Below, in pieces: positions 5,165 to 12,400 of a stretch of DNA of 18,621 bases. Each line of letters begins with the position of its first letter. Within the stretch, counting starts at the first letter, position 1. A model generated the notes under the pieces. That model was not told where the DNA came from. It worked only from the letters and a program-made list of their open reading frames with translations, and searched no databases. The DNA is taken from contig URIA01000045.1 in assembly GCA_900547765.1 (NCBI GenBank), positions 1-18,621 on the forward strand, written 5' to 3'. Source of the stretch: an uncultured Collinsella sp. (GTDB taxonomy: Bacteria; Actinomycetota; Coriobacteriia; Coriobacteriales; Coriobacteriaceae). Both the position numbers and the translations under genes were made by a program.

Positions 5165-6691
5165 TTAGTCTGCTCGATAGTGCGATCCGAGACTTTCGGT
5201 TCGCTTACGCATGGCTTTGACCATTTCCTGTGCTAGTTGAATCTGCGATTGCAGGCGGGCGAGGGCTGCGACTTCGCTGTCCTGGGCTTTCTGTGTGCTC
5301 AAGGTCGTTGCCTCTGTCTTCAAGCCCTCAAGCTCGTGTAGTGCCTCGGATAGGCCCGTCTCGGTGCGGTTGATCATGCAATAGGTGCTCATCGTGTGCT
5401 TAAGGCTGTGTGTCAGGCGTTCGGCATCTGCTGTAGCTGTGCCATGCTGGGGGAGGGCGATATCCGCCTTCAGGGCTGTCTCAGGCTCTTTCTGCGCTGC
5501 AAGGGCTGCCGATGCGCCCGCGATGCGTCCGAACACGATGCCGTTGGCGCTTGACAAGCCACCAATGCGGTCGGCGCCGTGCATGCCGCCTGTTGCCTCG
5601 CCACAGGCGTAGAGGCCCTCAACGCCCGTGTACGCGGTCTTGTCGATCCTGATGCCGCCGTTGGCGGCGTGGGCATACATCGCCACGCGCATCTCGTCGG
5701 TCGGCGCAATGCCGTGCTCGTCTTGTAGCCAGGTGGCAAAAGTCTGCACAAACTCTGGGACATCCTCGCGAGGGAAGTCGTAGTGGAGCGCTAGGCCTTC
5801 GGCACCCGCTTGATCGATGGCAAGATCGATGGCGCGGGAAGCCAGGCGCGATGTGAAGGGGCCATATCCGGAGCGCTGTTCAAGCAAATCGTCCAGTTTG
5901 TCGTCGGCAATATCTTCCGGCTGGTCTACATGTACGTAGCGCCAGGTTTTCTCGTTGAAGACCAGGTTGCGCTTGGGCTCGATGAAGCCCGGCATCATCT
6001 GCATAAACTCTATATTAGTAAGCGATGCACCGTGCGCCAGTGCGATGGCCTGCGAGGAGCTGAGCACGTCGGCGGAAGTGAGGCTTCGCTCGAACAAGCC
6101 ACCCGTGCCGCCCGCAGCGATGATAGTGGCCTTGGCTGCCATAGGCACGAGATGCTCATTTGCGCGGTCGTAGAGAACGGCGCCGGCTATCTTTCCGTTC
6201 GAATCTTCAATAAGGTCGATAAGCTCATGGCGGGGGAGCAGACGGATGCCAAGTGACTCAATCTGGGCTGTCAGGGCGTCCTCAAGGGGCTTGCGGGTGA
6301 GACCGCGCCACATACGCGTCTTGTGGTCAAAGCAGGGGATAAACTGCTTTTGCTGGGCGCTCTCGGCGCTTTGCGGACGCTGAAGCTCAACACCCAGGTC
6401 CTCCTCGAGCCATTGAATAGCCTGAGGAATACCGTGGACGAAGGTCTGGACAAGCGTGGGGTCGGCAACGCCGCCGCCCACAGCTTGGATGCTGTCGATG
6501 AGGTCCTGCTCGTCGTCTGAGTCGGTGGGGCCGATAAGGCCCAGGCCCCAGGTGCCGGGGAAGAAGCTCGATCCGCTCATGGTCTTACCGGCGCTTGCCA
6601 CAGCGACGGTTGCGCCCGTGCGTGCCGCTTCGATGGCGGCACAAAGGCCCGCAATGCCAGATCCAATTACCAGTACATCAGTCGATTCCAT
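5165..6691 (-). CDS. FAD-dependent oxidoreductase of the fumarate reductase/aspartate oxidase family, substrate unknown
   Basis: The protein has 508 residues from ATG 6691, which follows GAAAGGAAT; a longer frame to 6748 lacks such a site. The N-terminus is a Rossmann FAD fold (VLVIGSGIAGLCAAIEAA, 7-23), followed by TMSGSSFFPGTWGLGL, then IIAAGGTGGLF near 190-200 and the second FAD contact GGMHGADRIGGLSSANGIVFGR near 368-389. The C-terminal helices resemble the succinate dehydrogenase/aspartate oxidase cap end. Active-site residues are altered. The EFxQxHPTG motif reads EFMQMMPGF (228-236), losing the histidine, while a histidine in AHAANGGI (H341) is kept. The usual arginine region reads TSRLASRAID. 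A subunit or partner gene is not adjacent. It is probably soluble, with no signal or haem motif. The substrate cannot be assigned. Confidence 0.8.
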   Translation of the reverse strand: MESTDVLVIGSGIAGLCAAIEAARTGATVAVASAGKTMSGSSFFPGTWGLGLIGPTDSDDEQDLIDSIQAVGGGVADPTLVQTFVHGIPQAIQWLEEDLGVELQRPQSAESAQQKQFIPCFDHKTRMWRGLTRKPLEDALTAQIESLGIRLLPRHELIDLIEDSNGKIAGAVLYDRANEHLVPMAAKATIIAAGGTGGLFERSLTSADVLSSSQAIALAHGASLTNIEFMQMMPGFIEPKRNLVFNEKTWRYVHVDQPEDIADDKLDDLLEQRSGYGPFTSRLASRAIDLAIDQAGAEGLALHYDFPREDVPEFVQTFATWLQDEHGIAPTDEMRVAMYAHAANGGIRIDKTAYTGVEGLYACGEATGGMHGADRIGGLSSANGIVFGRIAGASAALAAQKEPETALKADIALPQHGTATADAERLTHSLKHTMSTYCMINRTETGLSEALHELEGLKTEATTLSTQKAQDSEVAALARLQSQIQLAQEMVKAMRKRTESLGSHYRAD

Positions 6692-6828
6692 CGGATTCCT
6701 TTCTCGTCCGGCGCATTGTCGCACGGGTGATCGGCAATGGGGCCGCAAAGACTCGGCAAATCGGTAAAGGGCAAATATGGCAGGTGGGCGTCAGGTGGAC
6801 TCGGCCACTTCGGTCGGCCCATTTGATA
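6692..6828. other. Upstream region of the flavoprotein gene
   Basis: This region holds the flavoprotein ribosome binding site and no supported gene. Two direct TCGGCC words lie near 6801-6819. I cannot pick a convincing promoter here. Confidence 0.4.
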
Positions 6829-6895
6829 AGTTGCGGTGGAATACGGACTGTTTTGGCCTGTATGGATGCAATTCAGTCCGTATTTCACCGCAACT
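6829..6895. repeat. Long inverted repeat (22-bp arms) between flavoprotein and GGGtGRT genes
   Basis: Arm 6829-6850 starts AGTTGCGGTGGAATACGG; its reverse complement lies at 6874-6895, differing at one base (G/A). The spacer is 23 bases. Pairing continues patchily outside the arms. There is no T tract, so it is not a terminator. It lies about 140 bases before the flavoprotein start. It could be a dispersed palindromic element or a dimeric regulator site. Confidence 0.75.
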
Positions 6896-6940
6896 GATAC
6901 ATCGGACCCTTTAATAAGAGTAACCAATTTGAGACGGGGC

Positions 6941-6978
6941 AAACAAAAAGAGCCGCTACCTCGAAAGGTAGCGGCTCC
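6941..6978 (-). terminator. Terminator of the NifU-like/GGGtGRT operon
   Basis: An 11-bp perfect stem (GAGCCGCTACC at 6950-6960 with 6967-6977, 6-base loop) is followed on the minus strand by TTTTTGTTT. It lies 35 bases after the GGGtGRT stop codon. Confidence 0.88.
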
Positions 6979-7012
6979 AAAGCTCAACTATATGAGCATC
7001 GCGCGGGCGCGA

Positions 7013-8017
7013 TTAGGCCTTGAGGGCCTCCTCGACGGCGACAGCGCAGGCGACGGTGGCACCGACCATGGGGTTGTTGCCCATGCCGATGAGACCCATC
7101 ATGTCAACGTGCGCAGGCACGGAGGAAGAACCGGCGAACTGGGCGTCGGAGTGCATGCGGCCCATGGTGTCGGTCATGCCGTAAGAGGCAGGGCCGGCGC
7201 CCATGTTGTCCGGGTGCAGGGTACGGCCAGTGCCGCCACCAGAAGCGACGGAGAAGTACTTCTTGCCAGCCTCGATGCGCTCCTTCTTGTAGGTGCCAGC
7301 GACGGGGTGCTGGAAGCGCGTGGGGTTGGTGGAGTTACCGGTGATCGAGATGTCGACGTTCTCGTGCCACATGATGGCAACGCCCTCGCGGACGTCGTCG
7401 GAGCCGTAGCAGTTAACGGCAGCGCGGGGACCATCGGAGTAGGGGATGGTCTCGACGACCTTGAGCTTGCCCGTGTAGTAGTCGAACTGGGTCTTCACAT
7501 AGGTGAAGCCGTTGATGCGGGCGATGATCTGGGCGGCGTCCTTGCCCAGACCGTTGAGGATAACGCGCAGCGGCTTCTTGCGAGCCTTGTTGGCGTTCAG
7601 AGCAAGACCGATAGCGCCCTCGGCGGCAGCGAAGGACTCGTGGCCGGCCAGGAAGGCGAAGCACTCGGTGTCGTCGGAGAGCAGCATAGCGCCCAGGTTG
7701 CCGTGGCCCAGACCGACCTTACGGTCCTCGGCGACGGAGCCGGGAACGGTGAAGGCCTGGATGCCCTCGCCGATGATGGCGGCAGCCTCAGAAGCGGACT
7801 TGGCGCCACGCTTGACAGCGAGAGCGCAACCGAGGGTGTAGGCCCACTCGGCGTTCTGGAAGGCGATGGACTGGGTGTTGTTGACGATCTCACGCGGGTT
7901 GAAGCCCTTGTCGGTGCAGATCTGCAGAGCTTCCTCGAGGGAGGCGATGCCGTTGTCGGCGAGGCACTTGTTGATCTTGTCAGCGCGGCGCTCGTAACCT
8001 TCGAACGTAACAGTCAT
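7013..8017 (-). CDS. GGGtGRT-family protein of unknown function
   Basis: The protein has 334 residues and starts at ATG 8017 after GGGAGGG. The defining motif GGGTGRT lies at residues 260-266, followed by the Gly/Met-rich LHPDNMGAG, GMTDTMGRMHSDAQF and GLIGMGNNPMVGA. The family is named after this motif and has no established reaction. Other conserved-looking patches are GLGHGNLGAMLLSDDTECFAF (102-122) and AGHESFAAAEGA. Cysteines at 18, 34, 64, 119, 203 and 324 are possible metal ligands but form no classic motif. There is no signal peptide or membrane span. It lies 18 bases downstream of a NifU-like scaffold gene in one operon, so a link to Fe-S or redox chemistry is likely. That link is inferred from gene order. 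Confidence 0.88.
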   Translation of the reverse strand: MTVTFEGYERRADKINKCLADNGIASLEEALQICTDKGFNPREIVNNTQSIAFQNAEWAYTLGCALAVKRGAKSASEAAAIIGEGIQAFTVPGSVAEDRKVGLGHGNLGAMLLSDDTECFAFLAGHESFAAAEGAIGLALNANKARKKPLRVILNGLGKDAAQIIARINGFTYVKTQFDYYTGKLKVVETIPYSDGPRAAVNCYGSDDVREGVAIMWHENVDISITGNSTNPTRFQHPVAGTYKKERIEAGKKYFSVASGGGTGRTLHPDNMGAGPASYGMTDTMGRMHSDAQFAGSSSVPAHVDMMGLIGMGNNPMVGATVACAVAVEEALKA

Positions 8018-8035
8018 AGTTATTTCCCTCCCTTT

Positions 8036-8770
8036 CTACTCGTGAACCGGGAACACGCTGGCGACGGAGTGAGTCTCCTCGTCGGTGCGCGGGTCGATGT
8101 ACTTGGCAGCGTTCTCCCACTGACCATAGTGGCCCATAGCGCCAGCGATGGCCTCCTCGGGGGTCTTGCCGGCCTTGACGGCGTCGGTAAACTTGCCGAG
8201 GTTCAGGAACTCGAATGCGATGATCTCGTTCTTGTCGTTGAGAGCCATGCGGGTGACGTAGCCCTGAGCGAGCTCGAGGTAACGAGCGCCCTTGGCCTTG
8301 GTGCCGAACATGGTGCCGACCTGAGAGCGAAGGCCCTTGCCGAGGTCGTCGAGGGAGGCGCCCACGGGCAGACCGCCCTCGGAGAACGCGGTCTGGCTGC
8401 GGCCGTAAACGATCTGCAGGAAGATCTCGCGCATAGCAACGTTGATGGCGTCGCAGACGAGGTCGGTGTTGAGGGCCTCGAGGATGGTCTTACCGGGAAG
8501 GATCTCGGAAGCCATGGCGGCAGAGTGGGTCATGCCCGAGCAGCCGATGGTCTCAACGAGGGCCTCCTCGATGATGCCGTCCTTGACGTTCAGCGTGAGC
8601 TTGCAGGCGCCCTGCTGAGGTGCGCACCAACCCACACCGTGCGTAAGACCGGAGATGTCGGAAATCTCCTTAGCCTGGACCCACTTGCCCTCCTCGGGGA
8701 TGGGTGCGGGGCCGTGGTATGCACCCTTGGCAACGGGGCACATGTTCTCCACTTCCTGTGAGTACTGCAT
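8036..8770 (-). CDS. NifU/IscU-like Fe-S scaffold protein, paired with the GGGtGRT gene
   Basis: The protein has 244 residues from ATG 8770, chosen for GAGAGGAGAGG just upstream; an in-frame ATG at 8854 has no site and would begin close to the likely promoter. The first about 125 residues follow the IscU fold pattern with three ligand-type cysteines: C56 in GACKLTLNVK, C77 in IGCSGMTHSAAMASEIL and C106 in DLVCDAINVAMRE. Extra cysteines lie at C11 and C49. The second half (about 125-244) is not part of ordinary IscU/SufU proteins and contains LDDLGKGLRSQVGTMFGTK and a run of Tyr and Ala-rich helices. It is distinct from the SufU encoded at 10648. It probably holds or delivers a cluster for a specific partner, perhaps the GGGtGRT protein. 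Confidence 0.82.
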   Translation of the reverse strand: MQYSQEVENMCPVAKGAYHGPAPIPEEGKWVQAKEISDISGLTHGVGWCAPQQGACKLTLNVKDGIIEEALVETIGCSGMTHSAAMASEILPGKTILEALNTDLVCDAINVAMREIFLQIVYGRSQTAFSEGGLPVGASLDDLGKGLRSQVGTMFGTKAKGARYLELAQGYVTRMALNDKNEIIAFEFLNLGKFTDAVKAGKTPEEAIAGAMGHYGQWENAAKYIDPRTDEETHSVASVFPVHE

Positions 8771-9173
8771 GCCTCTCCTCTCTATCGTGTTGGCGTCCCG
8801 TCTGGGGGCCGTGGCTGGCGATTGCCGGGCGACCCTTCGAAAGGGACATGACATGCAGCCCTTATAATACCGCGAAATGCACGGAATATTCGGCGAACGG
8901 CTCAGTTTTCGTAGCGAGAAGTCCAGAAGTTTTAATTGAAACGGTTTAACTCTATGTTCTGTGGTCGCGAACTTCCGTAGAGGGGGTCCGTCTTGGGCAA
9001 GCTATTGGTCAGCTCTTGTAAGCATTGCGGGGGTTGACCTGTTGCAACGGTGCCGTTCGCCGCCTGATTACTGCCTTTGGCCGCGCGAGTGTATTGTTTT
9101 GCGTGAATGTTTTGATGGCACGCTTCAATCGTGCTGTATTGGATGGCAAGCAGATCCCGGCGAAGGGAGCGCC
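8771..9173. other. Divergent intergenic region between the scaffold operon and the RAYT gene
   Basis: There is no supported gene in these 403 bases. It contains the candidate -10 above and an 11-base inverted pair CGGCGAACGGC (8891-8901) and GCCGTTCGCCG (9052-9062). A frame open upstream of the transposase from 8961 lacks a ribosome binding site. I see no clear promoter for the transposase gene. Confidence 0.45.
8864..8869 (-). promoter_or_regulatory. Candidate -10 box for the NifU-like/GGGtGRT operon
   Basis: On the minus strand TATTAT lies about 95 bases before the scaffold start, giving a leader of roughly 85 bases that holds a small CCCTT/AAGGG hairpin (8833-8845). No clear -35 box is present at the usual distance. 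Confidence 0.35.
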
Positions 9174-9986
9174 ATGCAGCGCGTTTGGAGAACGGTTACC
9201 GGCTTTTACCATGTCTGTGCCCGCGGTACGGGCAAGCGGCTCATCTTTGAGGGCGATGACGACCGGTGGGAGTTTTTGGAGCTGATGCGCAAGTGCTGCC
9301 GCGAGGAGGGCGTGACGGTTATCGCCTGGTGCCTTATGGGCAATCACGTGCATTTGGTGCTTGCAGATTACGAGGACAGGATGAGCGCGGCGATGCACCG
9401 TCTGCTTTTGACGTACGCGCGGCGGTTCAATAAACGCACGGGGCGCACAGGCCATCTGTTCCAGAACCGTTTTGACCGGCGTTCGCTCGATACCGATTGG
9501 CAGGTGATGGAGGCTATTCGCTCCGTACACGCCGATCCGCAGGAGGTGGGCATCAGTCTCATTGAGCGTTATCCCTGGAGCAGCTTTGCGGAGCATTTGT
9601 GCGCTTACGACGGTGACGCGGCCGATGTCGCGAGGGGATTTTCTGATCCTTCTTGCGTGCTTGAGCTTTTTGGTTCTGCCGAGGGCTTTATTGCCTATTC
9701 GCTTTCGACGCCCGCGGGCAGTGAGCCAGCGCTGTGCGATATGAAAGAGACAGAGTGGGAACGCCACGCCTTTGCCGGCAAGATGGCGAAGAGCCTCGGG
9801 GTTCCGCTCCACGGGGTTAAAGCCGCGCCGTCGGCGCAGCGCAATATCGTCATTCTTGGATTGCACGATGCCGGTTTTACGGTGCGTCAGATTGAGCGAT
9901 ATACGGGGATTGGCAAAAGTACCGTTTCTCGTATCGTGCGTGCCTGTGCACGAACGGCGGTGCAGACTGGCCGAAACGTGGCGTAG
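9174..9986 (+). CDS. REP-associated-type HUH transposase (RAYT, IS200-like fold) with C-terminal DNA-binding region
   Basis: The protein has 270 residues from ATG 9174, which follows GAAGGGAG. The frame is open further upstream but lacks a site. Residues 1-140 match the RAYT/Y1 transposase fold: a YHVCARGTGKRLIFEGDDDR opening, the metal motif NHVHLVL (H58 and H60), RTGHLFQNRFD (91-101) and ERYPWSSF (131-138). In typical RAYTs a helix reads YIHxNPVRAG; here the same place reads SVHADPQEVG (117-126), so the catalytic tyrosine appears replaced by serine. The C-terminal part (about 195-262) has a helix-turn-helix pattern (FTVRQIERYTGIGKSTVSRI). RAYTs are usually single-copy, immobile genes linked to small palindromic repeats. 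No terminal inverted repeats are visible, as expected. Confidence 0.85.
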   Translation: MQRVWRTVTGFYHVCARGTGKRLIFEGDDDRWEFLELMRKCCREEGVTVIAWCLMGNHVHLVLADYEDRMSAAMHRLLLTYARRFNKRTGRTGHLFQNRFDRRSLDTDWQVMEAIRSVHADPQEVGISLIERYPWSSFAEHLCAYDGDAADVARGFSDPSCVLELFGSAEGFIAYSLSTPAGSEPALCDMKETEWERHAFAGKMAKSLGVPLHGVKAAPSAQRNIVILGLHDAGFTVRQIERYTGIGKSTVSRIVRACARTAVQTGRNVA

Positions 9987-10145
9987 GACTGCCTGTGCAC
10001 CGCAGCTGGGGTCGCCCATATGCCACAACCATTGTTCTAAAAGCTTGGTACGGTAACTGCACTTCTTAATATGCATAGAAAAATCGCCATCTTGCATAAA
10101 ATAACGGCTCGGTCCGGGTTTGCCCGTGCCTACCCCCGTCTGCGC

Positions 10146-10170
10146 CGTGCAAAAAACGGAGTTTTCAGCA
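10146..10170 (-). repeat. 25-bp site, copy 1 of an inverted pair
   Basis: Read on the minus strand it begins TGCTGAAAACTC and ends TGCACG with seven central bases. It shares 12-base and 6-base ends (one mismatch) with 10357-10381, while the central seven bases differ completely. Confidence 0.5.
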
Positions 10171-10356
10171 TCGTGTTGCTGTCGGCACCGCCGCAATCTT
10201 GCAACATACGGGTCCCGAAGCTATTGATTCCCGCCGTTGCGCCCCCGAAGCGCGTGCCTGCGTCCCGTCAGACCGCGATGCTTGTTCTAAAACACAATAT
10301 ATATGCGCCTAAAGACGTTGATTAACGCTTTCGATGCGTATACACACAGCTTGGCG

Positions 10357-10381
10357 TGCTGAATACTCGCAAAAATGCACG
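10357..10381 (+). repeat. 25-bp site, copy 2 of an inverted pair
   Basis: Read on the plus strand it begins TGCTGAATACTC and ends TGCACG. With copy 1 it brackets about 186 bases of otherwise featureless DNA. Confidence 0.5.
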
Positions 10382-10583
10382 CCGCTCCCTATGGGACCCG
10401 TCTGCGGCAGGCGCGAAGCGAGTCGGAGCTTCGCAGAACGGGGCTTGGCGCATTGCTTGGCGGGCCCGGGGCCCTGCCGCAGGCCTTTGGTGCTGTGGAA
10501 AACGCCCGTGCTCGCGTCTGGCTGTGTGGCAAATGTCAGACGGGGCGCCGGACGCGCGGACTTTGTGCGTTCGCGCTCATTAG

Positions 10584-10617
10584 GTAAAAACAGAGCCGCC
10601 CGTATCGGGCGGCTCGG
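10584..10617 (-). terminator. Terminator of the suf operon
   Basis: A perfect 10-bp stem GAGCCGCCCG (10593-10602) with CGGGCGGCTC (10606-10615) and a 3-base loop is followed on the minus strand by TGTTTTTA. It lies 33 bases after the sufU stop codon. Confidence 0.9.
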
Positions 10618-10647
10618 CAATCAAAAACCTTGGATTCGGGGCATAAA

Positions 10648-11082
10648 CTACTGGTTAGCTTGCCCCTCGAGCATGCCGTCGAGGGTGCGCCAGGCGAGCT
10701 CGGCGCATTTGACGCGGGCGGGCATGTGCGAGATGTCCTGGAGCTGGGCGGCTTCGTCCAGGTCTTCCAGGTCGTCCTCGGAGAGCTTCTCGCCGCGGAT
10801 CATGGCGAGGAAGAGTCCCGCCAAGCGATGCGCCTCCTCGACGGTCTCGCCGGTGATGAGGTCGGCCATGATGTCGGCGCTGGCCTGGCTTATGGCGCAG
10901 CCGTGCCCGGTAAACGAGGCTTCCTCGATTACATCGTTCTCGACACGCAGCTGCAAGGTGAGCTCGTCTCCGCAGCTGGGGTTGATACCGTCGTGCTCGT
11001 GCGTGGGAGCATCCATCTCGTACTTATAGTCGGGGTGCGAGTTGTGCTCCATAAACGTGGTGGAGGTGTACAGATTACCCAT
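10648..11082 (-). CDS. sufU: SufU-type Fe-S assembly protein
   Basis: The protein has 144 residues from ATG 11082, which overlaps the sufS end by 8 bases. The SufU pattern is clear: NPSCGDELTLQL (C37, D39), GHGCAISQASADIM (C62) and VKCAELAWRTL (C126), with the Gram-positive-type insertion (MIRGEKLSEDDLEDL) between the second and third cysteines. In Gram-positive Suf systems SufU binds zinc at these residues and takes persulfide sulfur from SufS to feed the SufBCD scaffold; a direct scaffold role has also been proposed. It is the last gene of the operon and acts in the cytoplasm. Confidence 0.93.
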   Translation of the reverse strand: MGNLYTSTTFMEHNSHPDYKYEMDAPTHEHDGINPSCGDELTLQLRVENDVIEEASFTGHGCAISQASADIMADLITGETVEEAHRLAGLFLAMIRGEKLSEDDLEDLDEAAQLQDISHMPARVKCAELAWRTLDGMLEGQANQ

Positions 11083-12400
11083 TGAACGTGCTCCAAACGT
11101 GATGCAGGCCGGCGACGAACTTGTCGATGTCGGCCTTGTCGTTGTAGAAGGCCACGCTGGCGCGGCAGCAGGCAAGGTTCTCGACGCCCAGCCAGGTGAG
11201 CAGCGGCTGCGCGCAGTGGTGGCCGGCGCGGATGCAGACGCCGTCCATGTCCATGATGCTCGCGACGTCGTGCGGGTGAATTCCCTTGACGTTAAAGCTC
11301 ACAACGCCGTGGTGGTTGTCCCAGTAGATGGAACCGATGATTTGGACAAAGTCGAGCTGCATGAGTTCGCCCATCAGATAGTGGACGAGTGCCCGCTCGC
11401 GGGCCTGGATGTTCTCGTAACCCACCGTGTTGACCAGGTAGTCGAGTGCCGCACCCGTGGCGAAGATGCCGGCGGCGTCCTGCGTGCCGGCCTCGAATTT
11501 CTCGGGAACGGGCGCCCAGATGGCGTCCTGCTCGGTGACCGAGTCGATCATCTCGCCGCCGGTGAGCATGGGCGGCATGGCGTTGAGCAGGTCCATTTTG
11601 CCCCACAGCACGCCGATGCCCATGGGGCCCATGGCCTTGTGCGCGCTAAAGGCAAAGAAGTCGGCGCCCAGGTCGGCCACATCGACCGGCATGTGCGGCA
11701 GCGACTGTGCACCGTCGACGACCAGGTAGCCGCCGTACTTGTGCACGAGCTTGCCGAGGTTCTTGACCGGGTTCTCGACGCCCAGCACGTTAGAAACCTG
11801 ACCCACGGCCAGAATCTTGGTCTTGGGACCAACCTTGGCAAGAACCTCCTCGGTGGTGAGTTGGCCAGTCTTGGTGGGGTAGAGGTAGACGAGCTTGGCG
11901 CCGGTTTCGCGGCAGACCTGCTGCCACGGGATTAGGTTGGAGTGGTGCTCCATGATGGTGATGACGACCTCGTCACCGGGCTCGAGCACTGTGGGCGCAA
12001 AGCTCTTGGCGACCAGGTTGAGCGACTCGCTCGTGTTGCGGGTGAAGACGACCTCGTTGGCCTGTGAGGCGCCGATGAGGTCGGCGATCTTCTGGCGGAC
12101 CTTCGCGATGGCGTCGGTTGCCTCGACGGACAGCGAGTACAGGCCGCGCAGAGGGTTGGCGTTCATGCGCTGATAGAAGTCGCGCTCGGCGTCGAGCACG
12201 CAGGCAGGGCGCTGTGCGGTGGCGGCACTATCGAGGAAGGCGATCTCGGGGTGCTGCTGGAACAGCGGGAACTGTGCCTTGTAGGGATTGGTCTCGATAT
12301 CGACGGTAGGCCAGCCGCGCGAGGCCTCGTCGCTGGCGTCGAGCTCCATAGGCTCCGGTGCGGTACAGGTATCGCATTTAACGTGCTCGGTGTCGATCAT
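11075..12400 (-). CDS. sufS: SufS cysteine desulfurase with N-terminal extension
   Basis: The protein has 441 residues, about 35 more than usual SufS. It removes sulfur from cysteine using pyridoxal phosphate and passes it to SufU. Visible motifs are the early LDSAATAQRP (57-66), IMEHHSNLIPWQ (149-160), the PLP lysine K255 in FSAHKAMGPMGIG, and the persulfide cysteine C396 in RAGHHCAQPLL. The first 37 residues before NPYKAQFPLF are an added segment carrying a C9-x2-C12 pair followed by an acidic linker. The start overlaps the sufD stop as ATGA, supporting ATG 12400. The extension therefore seems real unless an internal start is used; no strong ribosome site is seen inside it. Confidence 0.94.
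   Translation of the reverse strand: MIDTEHVKCDTCTAPEPMELDASDEASRGWPTVDIETNPYKAQFPLFQQHPEIAFLDSAATAQRPACVLDAERDFYQRMNANPLRGLYSLSVEATDAIAKVRQKIADLIGASQANEVVFTRNTSESLNLVAKSFAPTVLEPGDEVVITIMEHHSNLIPWQQVCRETGAKLVYLYPTKTGQLTTEEVLAKVGPKTKILAVGQVSNVLGVENPVKNLGKLVHKYGGYLVVDGAQSLPHMPVDVADLGADFFAFSAHKAMGPMGIGVLWGKMDLLNAMPPMLTGGEMIDSVTEQDAIWAPVPEKFEAGTQDAAGIFATGAALDYLVNTVGYENIQARERALVHYLMGELMQLDFVQIIGSIYWDNHHGVVSFNVKGIHPHDVASIMDMDGVCIRAGHHCAQPLLTWLGVENLACCRASVAFYNDKADIDKFVAGLHHVWSTFNG

Larger units (their letters stand above)
9987..10583. other. Non-coding region between RAYT and suf clusters
   Basis: No frame here has a convincing start, codon pattern or family resemblance. The stretch contains TTGTTCTAAAA twice (10030-10040 and 10282-10292), an inverted pair of 25-bp sites (10146-10170 and 10357-10381), and GC-rich imperfect palindromes around 10400-10490 (for example GGGCCCGGGGCCC). 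It separates a rightward gene from a leftward operon, so both transcripts would end here. No terminator for the transposase gene is evident. Confidence 0.5.

Noticed and set aside
6836..8761. 641-codon plus-strand frame
   Set aside because: It is the antisense shadow of the GGGtGRT and NifU-like genes, whose ribosome sites, motifs and terminator are clear on the other strand.
9174..9986. Insertion sequence with terminal repeats around the transposase
   Set aside because: No terminal inverted repeats or target duplication could be found; the protein type is usually an immobile RAYT.
9009..10196. 395-codon minus-strand frame opposite the RAYT gene
   Set aside because: It is antisense to a recognised transposase and has no family pattern of its own.
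10334..11029. Plus-strand frame between RAYT and sufU
   Set aside because: It crosses the suf terminator and becomes antisense to sufU; there is no start site or recognisable motif.
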